Origin: Verrucomicrobiia bacterium
Lineage (GTDB): Bacteria > Verrucomicrobiota > Verrucomicrobiia > Opitutales > Opitutaceae
DNA length: 15,262 nucleotides
Direction: 5' to 3'
Assembly: GCA_030424825.1 (NCBI GenBank)
Contig: JAUHWE010000027.1
Coordinates: 1-15,262, forward strand
In this document: one piece after another, positions 1 through 8,170 of the stretch
Layout: each line of letters starts with the position of its first letter
Position numbering within the stretch: the first letter of the stretch is position 1
Made by a program: the position numbers and the translations under genes
Notes under the pieces: model-generated
The model's database searches: none
The model's input: only the letters and a program-made list of their open reading frames with translations
What the model was told of the DNA's origin: nothing

Positions 1-2
1 AA

Positions 3-3000
3 GGGGTAATTGAGCTCATCGTACGCGAAGGGGACCCGTATGCCCCTAATCCCAGGCTACCGGCGGGAGGAGTGATTTTTGAAGTTGCGACGAACCAAAC
101 GGGGTTTGGGTTCAACGGGACAGGGGCTGCCGCTTTTGTGGCTCGACACACCCGGGACGAGGATGTTTTCGAATCTGGGAGTTCCCTCTGGTATCGGGCT
201 CCTTCTGGGGAGCTCGTGCTTGTCGGTGCCACTGGGGTCCCTCACGATACCGCTACCGATGGAACGGTGGTATTTCAGGCTTTCAGTTATTCCTACACCG
301 GATCAAGGATCCCCCCGGTAGTCGATTCTTCCGGCGACGTGGTGTTTGTGGGAACGCCTTTAGAGGGGACCCAATATGGCCGGCCTGCGCTCTGGCGGTG
401 GGACCCTGACAGCGAAGAGCTTCCCCTTAGCAAAATCATAGATTTGGATAGTCTGCCATTCGACGCGGTCGAAAACCAGAGGATCGGCATTTCGGATCTC
501 TGCCTGAGTCCCCGTGGTCGAATCGCCCTAATTGGCGTCGTCGCAAGCGGCACCCAGTCCTTGGCCCAAGCGATTTGGGCTCAAGACGATGTGGGGAATT
601 TCGCTAATGTGATTACGCAGAGCCCTTTTCCGGAAGCCGAATATGCCCGCCAGAATATTGTCTTAGAACCAGGGGCCGAGCCGCTAAGAGTAGGTGGTTT
701 GGGTACGCCATCGGGAGTGTATAATGATGCGTCAGGGGGTGAAGACGGATTGATGATTCCCTGGTGGACGCCCGCTGAAACGCTGTTATTTTCCGCTAGT
801 ATCCGTGTTGGCGAAACGATTGAGAGCTATATCTGTGAAGCGACGATAGGGAAGGCAGTCGAGATTCCCTCGGGAGTGGTTTATACGTGGGATGGGGGTC
901 TCAGTACCCTGGACTGGCATGACATCGAGAACGGAAAGACCAATTGGGTGGATGCTAAAGGGGTACGATGGGATGAGCCACCGACTGCCTCGAACGCCGA
1001 GGTAATAATACCCGAAGGGTTTGCGGTCGTACTGACGCAACCCGTGAACGAAATTGCTTCCCTCTATGCCAGAGGCGATTTGGAATTGTTTGCAGATTTG
1101 ACAGTTCGGGAGGTGACGAGTCTGGGGAATGTCAGAATAAATGGTGACAACGAGCTGGTTCTAAAGGGAGAGGTGACTGTGGAGGGCGAGATCGATGGGG
1201 GGAATAGCGGTCTGCGGGTCATTGGTTCACTGCCCAGCTTGCCCGTAACGACTCAAGGGAGTATCGCAGGTGTCAATACGGGGATTCATGTGACGGCTGA
1301 TGATGGGGTGATCTTGGATAATGAATCCTCTGTGTTCGCTTTGAACTCGGTCGCGATGTGGGCGGTTTCAGACTTGGGCGATATCGTGATTAGAAACCGG
1401 GGATCCGTTACGAGTAGCAATGGCAGCGGCATTGTCGCCTCATCGGTTTCGGGAAGTATCACGATCGTATCTCCAGATTCGGGCAGCTTTTCTCCGGGAA
1501 TTGAGGCAGTCGGAAGCGGAATCGATGCCTTCAGTGCCGGCGATGTAGATATCACTTTCAATGGCGAGATAGGCGTCTTTGCTAGCGATGAGATCAACGA
1601 TGACTGGGCCATTCGATCGGAGTCGGCGAATGGAACGGTTTCCGTTGTTTCAAAAGGTGATATCACTGCCACGGGTACTTTTGGGCCGGGAGGCATATTT
1701 GCTATGGGACAGGGCTCCGTTCTGGCCAAGCATGAAGGGACTTTAAGCGTTTCTTCCAATCCCATGAAAGGGGTTTCTACTCAGGGCGACGTATCGGTGG
1801 ATGGGCGAAACACGTTTATATCTTCCGGTTTGGGTGGGTTGTGGGCGGAGGCTCCTAATGGAAACGCAACGGTTCTATTCGAAGGAGAAATGGCAGCGGG
1901 CCAGTCAAATGGAATTCAGGCCACAGCCGGAGTCGACATATTGGTGGAAAGCAAAGGCCCAATCCAAACCATTGGCTCCATCAGCCCAGCTGGAGGGGCG
2001 CACGGAATTCTCGCAAATTCGACCGGTGGGAACATCGTGGTTAACCACTCCGGCGACATTTCGACTTTTCATACTTTCGGATCAGACGGTATGTCTATTC
2101 GTGCGGCCCAGGATATCACGATCAACAGTAGTGGAAGTGTATCCACGTTTTCGGGAAGTGGGATTGTTGCTGAGAGTGCGTCTGGTTTTGTAGACATCAA
2201 GCACCAGGGCACGGTAGACGCATCTAATCGGGGACATGGGATTTACGCTTCATCCGATTCTGGAGCGATTTCCATTGTCAGTGATGATCCCTTTAGCTCA
2301 ATCAATGCCACAGGGGACGATTCCGCTGGGGCCGCTTTGGAAGCGATTGCCGGGGGGTCGGTTTTGATCGAATGGGCAGGTGATATCAATGCTTGGGGAT
2401 CGAGGGTGAGCGCTGTGGGCGCTGTGTCACGCACCGCAGGGGTGAATGTTTCAACCAAAGGAAGTGTGGCTGCTAACGGATCAGGCTCGCATGGAGTATT
2501 GTTGTCCGGCCCGTCGAGTTTGACGCTCAACTTACTGGGGGGGACCGTATCTGGTGCGGATGATTTAGGGATTGGGGTCCTGTTTGTCGGTGGAACTGAA
2601 AATAGAATTTCGAATCTTGGGACGATTTCTGCGAACAGCTTTCAAGCGATTAGTGCAGGGTCCGGAAATGAAACCATCGATAATCATGGGCAGATTTTTG
2701 GAAGTATCGATCTCGGTGCTGGGACCAATGTCATCGAAAACCGTGTAGGAGCGTTGTTGGTGACTCACAACCATTTGATACTCGGGGCGGGCAACGTTTT
2801 AAACAATAGCGGGCATTTGCAGATTGGCGAGCTGGGCGAGGAAACTCTAACCACGGCCATGGTGGGAAATTTGTTCCTAGAAGCATCTTCGGTCTTACGT
2901 ATAGAAATTGAGGATACTGATTTAGAAGGGTTGCCAATCGCGGATAAGCTCGTGGTGAATGGTAATGCCGTAATCGACGGTGAATTGATTATCGGTATGC

Positions 3001-3650
3001 AGGAATCCTATGACACGCCGGAAACAGGAGACACGTTTACCATCCTCTCGGCTGATTCGGTAAGCGGAAACTTCTTCAGTACTCGCGTATTGAACGGATC
3101 TAGCCGTGCGGCGGGAGTATCTCGCAAGGTTAGGATTGATGTTGGTTATACGCCTACTTCTGTTGACGCGACAGTTGCGCTGCTTGCCATCGAACGTTAT
3201 TCGGACTGGAGAGAAGGTTTCTTCTCTGAATCGGACGCAGCAGATGAGACCGTAAGCGGAGCCGGGAAAGACCCCGATGGAGATGGGTACAATAATCTCG
3301 CTGAGTACGCCCTGGGAGGTGATCCGGGGTCTCTGGATTCGGATTTAGTCTGGTACGATATTATGGAAGGGTCGACGGTGGTCACGAGTCTCTCGTCTAC
3401 CCATGATTCACCGACCGGCAGCGAGAGCGTCGCTTCGATTTCCTTCAACTGGGCCAATGATGTCGCCGATGCGACTTGGGAGATCGAGCGCTCGCCCGAT
3501 CTGGAGAATTGGATAGTAGTCGATGCCTCTGAAATCCTCATGGAGCCGAATGGCGACTACACCCGGATCACTGCGACGCCGCAGATATCAATCAGCCCCG
3601 ATGAGGATCTGTTTCTGCGTTTGCAGATCGAAGAGATACCTCAGCCTTAG
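3..3650 (+). CDS. Large secreted beta-helix repeat protein, 5' end outside window
   Basis: The frame is open from position 3, so the gene begins upstream; the first in-window start (GTG 72) is not convincing because the coding sense continues before it. About 1215 residues are visible. The first part (about nt 3-840) carries motifs of the 'NxxGxxAF' tandem-repeat family: an IVREGDPYAPNP stretch, then NGTGAAAFVA, followed by degenerate copies. Near nt 885-1010 a segment resembles the TNW-containing start of autotransporter-like passengers. From about nt 1400 to 2600 come ten or more imperfect repeats of roughly 25-40 residues with a G-G-I-x-A ... G-x-I/V-x-I/V pattern, as in filamentous-haemagglutinin-like beta-helices. 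Around nt 2940-3090 is a passenger-end-like GELIIG ... GDTFTILSADSVSGNF stretch. The C terminus has a DPDGDGYNN calcium-type linker (nt 3270-3326) and an SPDLENW domain. No C-terminal membrane anchor or sorting signal is seen. A surface or extracellular structural or adhesive role is inferred; the ligand is unknown. Confidence 0.88.
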   Translation, partial: GVIELIVREGDPYAPNPRLPAGGVIFEVATNQTGFGFNGTGAAAFVARHTRDEDVFESGSSLWYRAPSGELVLVGATGVPHDTATDGTVVFQAFSYSYTGSRIPPVVDSSGDVVFVGTPLEGTQYGRPALWRWDPDSEELPLSKIIDLDSLPFDAVENQRIGISDLCLSPRGRIALIGVVASGTQSLAQAIWAQDDVGNFANVITQSPFPEAEYARQNIVLEPGAEPLRVGGLGTPSGVYNDASGGEDGLMIPWWTPAETLLFSASIRVGETIESYICEATIGKAVEIPSGVVYTWDGGLSTLDWHDIENGKTNWVDAKGVRWDEPPTASNAEVIIPEGFAVVLTQPVNEIASLYARGDLELFADLTVREVTSLGNVRINGDNELVLKGEVTVEGEIDGGNSGLRVIGSLPSLPVTTQGSIAGVNTGIHVTADDGVILDNESSVFALNSVAMWAVSDLGDIVIRNRGSVTSSNGSGIVASSVSGSITIVSPDSGSFSPGIEAVGSGIDAFSAGDVDITFNGEIGVFASDEINDDWAIRSESANGTVSVVSKGDITATGTFGPGGIFAMGQGSVLAKHEGTLSVSSNPMKGVSTQGDVSVDGRNTFISSGLGGLWAEAPNGNATVLFEGEMAAGQSNGIQATAGVDILVESKGPIQTIGSISPAGGAHGILANSTGGNIVVNHSGDISTFHTFGSDGMSIRAAQDITINSSGSVSTFSGSGIVAESASGFVDIKHQGTVDASNRGHGIYASSDSGAISIVSDDPFSSINATGDDSAGAALEAIAGGSVLIEWAGDINAWGSRVSAVGAVSRTAGVNVSTKGSVAANGSGSHGVLLSGPSSLTLNLLGGTVSGADDLGIGVLFVGGTENRISNLGTISANSFQAISAGSGNETIDNHGQIFGSIDLGAGTNVIENRVGALLVTHNHLILGAGNVLNNSGHLQIGELGEETLTTAMVGNLFLEASSVLRIEIEDTDLEGLPIADKLVVNGNAVIDGELIIGMQESYDTPETGDTFTILSADSVSGNFFSTRVLNGSSRAAGVSRKVRIDVGYTPTSVDATVALLAIERYSDWREGFFSESDAADETVSGAGKDPDGDGYNNLAEYALGGDPGSLDSDLVWYDIMEGSTVVTSLSSTHDSPTGSESVASISFNWANDVADATWEIERSPDLENWIVVDASEILMEPNGDYTRITATPQISISPDEDLFLRLQIEEIPQP

Positions 3651-3655
3651 TAATT

Positions 3656-3670
3656 GTAGGAGCGGCTTTA
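3656..3670 (+). repeat. Fragment of GTAG-headed REP-like palindrome
   Basis: Five bases after the stop codon of the beta-helix gene the sequence reads GTAGGAGCGGCTTTA. This is the head and first half-stem of a GTAG-type repetitive extragenic palindrome. The expected second half-stem is absent and replaced by AT-rich sequence, so it is called a degraded copy. The identification rests on the head sequence and on the intact elements nearby. Confidence 0.45.
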
Positions 3671-3693
3671 TTCTATTCCAGAGATGATATCAG

Positions 3694-3761
3694 GTAGCGG
3701 GCGATCTCCGAGCGCCCACAATTTAGAACTTCTAATGGGCGCTCGTAGATCGCCCGCTGCC
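3694..3761. repeat. Inverted pair of REP-like elements (BIME-like), possible bidirectional terminator
   Basis: Arm 3696-3718 and arm 3736-3758 are reverse complements over 23 bases with one mismatch (C3705-type position against T3746), and the match extends outwards by three bases with one further mismatch. The loop is 17 bases. The left arm has a GTAG head (3694-3697). Each arm also holds a smaller palindrome, GGGCG paired with CGCCC. The unit lies exactly between two convergent genes, so its transcript would form a strong hairpin in either direction. The right arm lies inside the coding sequence of the GH20-type gene and supplies its last residues. REP/BIME identity is inferred from architecture. 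Confidence 0.75.
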
Positions 3762-5543
3762 CTCTAGCGCTTTTTCCAAATAGGCGGCGCTTTCATCTAA
3801 GCCACCCGGGCGGTTGCGTTGGAGCCAGAGTTGGCGGTAAGCCTTGATGAGAGATTGGAGTTCTGTATTCAAGATCCTAGTGCCATACGATTTGTCCTTC
3901 AAAGCGGATAGCCCTTTGTCTGCTGCGAAGACGAGGAGTTTCGTTGTGAGAATTAATTCTTGCCTAGAATAAATGGCATTCCTGGTCGAAGCAGTTGACT
4001 GATCCAAAGTATTCCCCAATTCCAAAAGTCCGGTGCGGCAGTTTTCCAATTCCTCCTGGCTCGTTTTCTCGAGATTCTCGAAGAATTTTGCTCCACTGGT
4101 TAAAAGAAGGTCGTTCAGGAGGGTTCGGTTTATTGGCTGGTAGGAAAAGCCGTTTGTCAGGCCACCAAGTGAGACGATCGCGCGTGCGAGATCTCGAGAT
4201 TCGCCTTTAAAATAGATTGTATTGATCGCCTCAATACCATCGAAGTTCGATTCGGATTCGCGATTCCATGACAAGGTGGCGGCCCAGACGATAGCAGGAT
4301 AGCTGATGGGTGGGAAGTGGTGGTGCCCAAAATCTCCCCAGTCCGTGAGGAGCAGGCCCTGAGCCCTTTTTTGGACGGCTTGTTTTGAGGCCTCTTTGAT
4401 ATTGGCGACGGCATTGATGTAGCGCCCGCCGATCGAATTCCAGGCAGACGTGCCCGGAGCGACGTAGAATGGGATGCCGGAATTCTGGAAGGCGGCGCAC
4501 TGTTCTTCGAACGGATGCCCTGCCTCGTAGCCCCAGATAAGACCGATAGCGCTGTGAGGCAATTCGCGAGCGAGCTCAGGTGCCTCGAGGATGATGTCTC
4601 CCCAGAATTGCATCTGCTTCCCCCGAGTCTCGACCAACTGGTTGACCGACAAAAGATGGTCCAAATAGACACGGTGTTTACCTTTGGCCTCCACCGTGTC
4701 GCGACTCCAGCCCTGGCCGATCTCCCAGGGTTCGTCGCCGCCAATATTAAATAGATCGCTGCGAAAGTTGGGCAGGAGCTCGTCGAACAATTCGCTAACA
4801 AAATCGAGTGATGCCTGGTTGGGCTTGAGCGTGCCTCCCCAAGGGAGCCTCCCTGAAATCGGATGTATGTATCCATCGGGACATTCGGCCAGATGCTTAT
4901 ACGCATCGTGACGCAGCCATCGATCCATGTGCCCGAATGAATTTTGGTTGGGCACGAGTTGGATGTACCGGTTGTAGCAATACGTGTCGAGGATTTGGAT
5001 TTCCTCAGCGGTGAGGGGCGACGCATTTTTCCAGACGGTATTGTGATTCTGGTAAGCGAAAGTGTGTTCGGTATAGAGCTGGAGCTGATTGAATTTGAGG
5101 GAGGCCAGTGCATCTATCAGTTCGTAAAGCGATTCTTGTTTGGGCACTTTACAACGGCTGATGTCCAGCATGTAGCCTCGAACGGCCAAGTCAGGATGGT
5201 CTTCTATCGTTTGGCAAGGGAGGCTTTCGTCACTAGCCTGGATAATTTGACTAAGGGTTGTGAGACCTCGAAAAAATCCGGAGTCGGATCCGGATTCGAT
5301 CACGATCTCGGTGGGTTTGATGGAAAGGCAGTAAGATTCCTCGGGAAGATTCGCTTTTGGTTTTTCAAAACGGATAGCGTTCGAAGCACTAGTTGCAGGT
5401 TCGGGATCTACGAACGAGAACGTTTTTAGTGAGCCTCGAAGCCTAGAGCCCAATTCAAAATCGCTGGCAATGGAAATTCGACGGGGAACTCTAAAGGTTC
5501 CCTCAAGCGAACTGAGCCTTTGAGGTATCGGGACGAGCTGCAT
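3732..5543 (-). CDS. Glycoside hydrolase family 20-type protein (beta-N-acetylhexosaminidase-like)
   Basis: The 603-residue product has the layout of GH20 enzymes: an N-terminal alpha/beta (zincin-like) domain (about residues 1-115), then a TIM barrel opening with VRGYMLDISRCKVP (121-134). The barrel carries the hallmark acidic pair in NIGGDEPWE (D270, E271); in GH20, the Asp orients the substrate N-acetyl group and the Glu is the general acid. Aromatic sites in QFWGDI (312-317), LIWGYE (335-340) and TDWGDFGHHH (400-409) are plausible sugar-binding residues. A helical C-terminal region (about 470-594) follows. No signal peptide is seen, suggesting a cytoplasmic enzyme that trims terminal N-acetylhexosamine or a related sugar; the substrate is not determined. 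The last nine residues (GSGRSTSAH) and the stop lie in a REP-like inverted repeat and are probably a recent replacement of the native end. Another inverted repeat begins 31 bases before the start codon. No clear Shine-Dalgarno sequence precedes ATG 5543. Confidence 0.88.
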   Translation of the reverse strand: MQLVPIPQRLSSLEGTFRVPRRISIASDFELGSRLRGSLKTFSFVDPEPATSASNAIRFEKPKANLPEESYCLSIKPTEIVIESGSDSGFFRGLTTLSQIIQASDESLPCQTIEDHPDLAVRGYMLDISRCKVPKQESLYELIDALASLKFNQLQLYTEHTFAYQNHNTVWKNASPLTAEEIQILDTYCYNRYIQLVPNQNSFGHMDRWLRHDAYKHLAECPDGYIHPISGRLPWGGTLKPNQASLDFVSELFDELLPNFRSDLFNIGGDEPWEIGQGWSRDTVEAKGKHRVYLDHLLSVNQLVETRGKQMQFWGDIILEAPELARELPHSAIGLIWGYEAGHPFEEQCAAFQNSGIPFYVAPGTSAWNSIGGRYINAVANIKEASKQAVQKRAQGLLLTDWGDFGHHHFPPISYPAIVWAATLSWNRESESNFDGIEAINTIYFKGESRDLARAIVSLGGLTNGFSYQPINRTLLNDLLLTSGAKFFENLEKTSQEELENCRTGLLELGNTLDQSTASTRNAIYSRQELILTTKLLVFAADKGLSALKDKSYGTRILNTELQSLIKAYRQLWLQRNRPGGLDESAAYLEKALEGSGRSTSAH

Positions 5544-5574
5544 GCCTAATTGTTTGGATTGACGTTCAATTTAA

Positions 5575-5654
5575 TTGTAGGGGCGTCGCTTGCGGCGACC
5601 GCTTGTGTTCTGGCAACTCAACATGCGCGGTCGCCTCAAGCGACGCCCCTACAA
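5575..5654. repeat. Inverted pair of GTAG-headed REP-like elements (BIME-like)
   Basis: Arm 5575-5602 and arm 5627-5654 are reverse complements over 28 bases with a single mismatch, separated by 24 bases. Each arm read from its outer end begins TTGTAGGGGCG, giving the GTAG head. Within each arm GTCGC pairs with GCGAC (5585-5589 with 5595-5599), so each is a small palindrome and the pair forms a large cruciform or hairpin. It sits between two minus-strand genes, downstream of the HAD gene and 31 bases upstream of the GH20 start. It could therefore stabilise or terminate the upstream transcript, or lie in the glycosidase leader. The function is inferred; the structure is read directly. Confidence 0.85.
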
Positions 5655-5674
5655 CTCTAATTTATTGAAATGGA

Positions 5675-6394
5675 TTAGGCGTTTTGGTTGACTACTATAG
5701 TTTCGATTAGATCGGGCAATTGGCCGATCGATTCCAGTTGGTAAAAATTGTCGTGCTCCGTGGGGGGTGACTCGACGCGTTCGTGTTCCCAGGTGATCCG
5801 GTAGGGAATGTGTATTCCGTGTCCTCCCAAATCCAATACAGGGAGAATGTCGGACTTGAGCGAATTGCCAATCATGACGAACTGTTCCACCGGAATCTGA
5901 CTCCGTTGGAGAACGCGAGCGTAAGATTCGACATTCTTGTCGGATACCACCTCTGTATGATCGAAGTAGGCGGCCAATCCAGACTTGGCGATTTTTCGCT
6001 CCTGGTCGCGAAGATCGCCTTTAGTTACGAGAATAAGTCGGAACTTTTCGCTAAGCGTTTTCAGGACCGGCTCGACGTCGTCAAAGAGTTCAACGGGATG
6101 CGATAGCATGTGCCGGCAATGATTTACGATGCGCTGTATCTCCTCCCCCTTGATTTCGCCTTTGGTCAAGTGGATAGCCGTCTCGATGCAGGAGAGCGTG
6201 AATCCCTTGATGCCGTAGCCGAACAGTTCCAGATTCTGCATCTCGGTCTCGTAGAGCACCTTTTCGACCGTATCGGCGTCATGATATTCAGAAAGGAGCT
6301 GGCAGTATTTCTTGTGGTGATCTTCGAAGAGATTTTCGTTGTGCCAGAGCGTATCGTCGGCATCGAAGCCAATGGTTGTGATGGGCCACTTCAT
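5675..6394 (-). CDS. HAD-superfamily hydrolase (phosphatase-like)
   Basis: The 239-residue protein carries all four haloacid dehalogenase motifs. Motif I is FDADDTLW (D11 the predicted nucleophile, D13 the acid/base). Motif II is LVTKGD (T124). Motif III is K153 in VVSDKN. Motif IV is MIGNSLKSD, with D182 as a magnesium ligand. Residues about 20-105 form a helical cap insert between motifs I and II, as in subclass-I HAD phosphatases of the YjjG or phosphoglycolate phosphatase type. The most likely role is cytoplasmic, magnesium-dependent hydrolysis of a small phosphorylated metabolite; the substrate cannot be read from sequence. It follows truC by 34 bases on the same strand, so the two are probably cotranscribed. 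A GAGGA motif lies about 13 bases before the ATG, somewhat far for a ribosome binding site. Confidence 0.9.
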   Translation of the reverse strand: MKWPITTIGFDADDTLWHNENLFEDHHKKYCQLLSEYHDADTVEKVLYETEMQNLELFGYGIKGFTLSCIETAIHLTKGEIKGEEIQRIVNHCRHMLSHPVELFDDVEPVLKTLSEKFRLILVTKGDLRDQERKIAKSGLAAYFDHTEVVSDKNVESYARVLQRSQIPVEQFVMIGNSLKSDILPVLDLGGHGIHIPYRITWEHERVESPPTEHDNFYQLESIGQLPDLIETIVVNQNA

Positions 6395-6428
6395 ATTCGC
6401 GAGATCGTCCTCAATGAAGAATCCCGAT

Positions 6429-7160
6429 TTAGTCCAGAGTCAACCCAGTTGCCTTAAGGGCGCTCTGAAAGTCCGGCCAGAAAGGAGCTTCGACTTGGAC
6501 TCTTTTCTGGGAGACAGGATGGACAAAGGAGAGGCTGCTGGCGTGTAAAAAAAGTCGCAGGAAACCGTACCGATCTCGGAAGGCCAAATTGCGTCGCGTA
6601 TCGCCATGTTTGGTATCGCCAATAATCGGGCAGTTGATGTGTGAGAGGTGGCGTCGCAACTGGTGACGGCGACCGGTTTTGGGGGAGAGCTCTACCCATG
6701 CGTAGCGGGTTGATGGATAGCGCTCGGTGGGGTAGGGAAGTTCGACAGTAGAAAGGGTTCGATAGAGTGTCTGGGCTTCTTGGGCCAAGTCGCTCTTCGC
6801 TTTGGGTCCGCGATCAAGCATCTTGCGAAGCGGGTGGTCAATCACGCCACCTACAGGTGGATGACCGCGTACGATCGCGTGGTAAACCTTTTCAATCTGG
6901 CCCGCTTCGAAGGCCTTTTGGGCCAATGTCAGAGCGGATTCGTTTAAAGCGAAAAGCAGAACTCCTGAAGTGGGCTTGTCGAGACGGTGGACGGGATGGA
7001 CGCGCTGGCCGATTTGGTCACGCAGAAGCTGCATGGCGAAGCGCGTTTCATGGGAGTCGAGGGCCGTCCGATGAACGAGCAACCCCGGCGGTTTGTTTAT
7101 GGCGATGTAGCCATCGTCTTGGTAAACAATGGATAGGGGGAGATCAGGTTCAGGCGTCAT
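6429..7160 (-). CDS. truC: tRNA pseudouridine(65) synthase TruC
   Basis: The 243-residue protein is an RluA-family pseudouridine synthase. It has the catalytic motif HRLDKPTSGVLLFA (58-71), with D61 as the nucleophilic aspartate, preceded by INKPPGLLVHR (21-31). It lacks the S4 RNA-binding domain found in RluC/RluD. Several stretches match what I recall of E. coli TruC closely: RDQIGQ, YHAIVRG, RYPSTRYAWVELSPKTGR, HQLRRHLSHI, CPIIGDTKHGD and LHASSLSF. TruC converts uridine 65 in the T-stem of certain tRNAs to pseudouridine in the cytoplasm. Length and conservation agree with a complete gene. It is the first gene of a two-gene minus-strand unit with the HAD hydrolase. No convincing Shine-Dalgarno sequence precedes ATG 7160. 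The 187 bases upstream hold the divergent promoters for this gene and the VPDSG gene, but no consensus promoter could be picked with confidence. Confidence 0.92.
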   Translation of the reverse strand: MTPEPDLPLSIVYQDDGYIAINKPPGLLVHRTALDSHETRFAMQLLRDQIGQRVHPVHRLDKPTSGVLLFALNESALTLAQKAFEAGQIEKVYHAIVRGHPPVGGVIDHPLRKMLDRGPKAKSDLAQEAQTLYRTLSTVELPYPTERYPSTRYAWVELSPKTGRRHQLRRHLSHINCPIIGDTKHGDTRRNLAFRDRYGFLRLFLHASSLSFVHPVSQKRVQVEAPFWPDFQSALKATGLTLD

Positions 7161-7347
7161 TCACAATATTTTGGAAAGGCGATAGGTGGGATTGAACCTC
7201 ATGGCTCGATCAGGGATTCAATAGGGCGTATTTTCCTTTTAATTCTATCGGTTGATTGCTTACCTCTGGTTTTTTCTTTTCTCAGTATTCCTTTGTAAAG
7301 ATTATCAGGGGAACCCTTCTATACCAATCAGCCAACCTTAAACTTCT

Positions 7348-8001
7348 ATGACATTACGAATCAAAGCGACTTTAGTCGCGTTAGTATCGACCCTTGGCAT
7401 TTGCCAATCAGCGATGGCGATTAACATTTCAGAATCAGACCTGCCAGGTGGTTTGGAACTAGATGGCTCGCAATCCTACGTGTTGGATTTGGGGTCAAAC
7501 ACCATTTCAGGAATATTTTCTATTTTCTACGAAGAAGAAAATTTTCAGCGTGTGCTGAAATTCGATTTAGACAATTTTGGATTTACCGTCCAGTCTGGGC
7601 ATCAATTGGATTCCCTAGAAATAGATTTGGGCCTGTCTGACTATTTTCCCAATGATATTGATTGGGAATCCGGGCCAGGGCCCATCGATCCAAATACGGG
7701 ACTGTACTACGACCTTATTCTTCCTGTTGCAGACAGTTTTAAAATAGACCCACACAATGATTTAGCTGCCAATCAAACCCCGATTGGAGGACCCTTGTTA
7801 GCGGGAGATTACGACTACTCCCATGGTCTGCGTGCGATAACCAACGCGGTTTTTGACTATGTAAACACCCCTTACACGATCACGCTCGAAGTGAGCCGCT
7901 CCGGACAGAGTGTACCAACTCCCGATTCTGGCTCTACAATGCTTCTTTCATTGCTCGGCCTGTCCTGTTTATTCGCAGTGAAGCGATATGTTCAAAAGTA
8001 G
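7348..8001 (+). CDS. Exported VPDSG-CTERM sorting-domain protein, function unknown
   Basis: The 217-residue product begins with a typical signal peptide: basic MTLRIK, a hydrophobic core, and probable cleavage after AMA at residue 24. It ends with VPTPDSGSTMLLSLLGLSC (from residue 189), a hydrophobic segment and a basic tail KRYVQK. This is the three-part arrangement of VPDSG-CTERM signals, a Verrucomicrobia variant of PEP-CTERM handled by a dedicated exosortase. The protein is therefore expected to cross the inner membrane, be cut near the motif and be released or attached outside. The mature part (about 25-188) is rich in acidic and aromatic residues, contains no cysteine and shows no recognised catalytic motif; it is probably all-beta. 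The gene stands alone between divergent truC and a convergent gene and ends in a rho-independent terminator. No exosortase gene is in the window. Confidence 0.83.
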   Translation: MTLRIKATLVALVSTLGICQSAMAINISESDLPGGLELDGSQSYVLDLGSNTISGIFSIFYEEENFQRVLKFDLDNFGFTVQSGHQLDSLEIDLGLSDYFPNDIDWESGPGPIDPNTGLYYDLILPVADSFKIDPHNDLAANQTPIGGPLLAGDYDYSHGLRAITNAVFDYVNTPYTITLEVSRSGQSVPTPDSGSTMLLSLLGLSCLFAVKRYVQK

Positions 8002-8033
8002 ATGTGAGAGGACGGTTGAAATGATTTCCATTG

Positions 8034-8066
8034 AGCCCCGCGTTTTTCAGGACGTGGGGCTTTTTT
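8034..8066 (+). terminator. Rho-independent terminator of the VPDSG-CTERM gene
   Basis: Stem AGCCCCGCG (8034-8042) pairs with CGTGGGGCT (8053-8061) over nine positions with one G-U wobble. The loop is ten bases, and six T residues follow directly (8061-8066). It starts 32 bases after the stop codon at 8001. Confidence 0.9.
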
Positions 8067-8132
8067 ATGATTGTTCTTCAGTGCATTTCGGAGAAGAGAC
8101 AGGCGGATCCGGCGACTGTAAATGTGATTCTC

Positions 8133-8161
8133 CTACGCGGCGTGGCGAGCGCCAGCCCTAC
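8133..8161 (-). repeat. GTAG-headed REP-like element, copy 1
   Basis: On the minus strand the element starts GTAGGGC and contains a palindrome: TGGCG (8143-8147) pairs with CGCCA (8150-8154). It ends in CGCCGCGTAG. Apart from a two-base GC deletion in the palindrome and one base at the far end, it is the same sequence as the element at 9218-9249, in the same orientation. It lies just past the end of the DUF4097-type gene. Confidence 0.75.
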
Positions 8162-8170
8162 CTAAAGTAC

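Noticed and set aside
72..74. GTG at 72 as the true start of the first gene
   Set aside because: The same frame is open to the left edge and already encodes family-like sequence (IVREGDPYAPNP) before this codon, so the gene starts outside the window.
4157..5113. A 318-codon open frame on the minus strand
   Set aside because: It is another frame of the GH20-type gene, which has the catalytic GGDE motif in the main frame; the shifted translation shows no family motif.
7183..7200. T-arm-like sequence (GGTTCAATCC on the minus strand) suggesting a tRNA
   Set aside because: The flanking stem does not pair, and no acceptor stem, anticodon arm or D-arm could be found around it.
7293..7325. TTGTAA and TATACC as a promoter for the VPDSG gene
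   Set aside because: The spacing is 21 bases, too long for a standard promoter, and neither hexamer is close to consensus.
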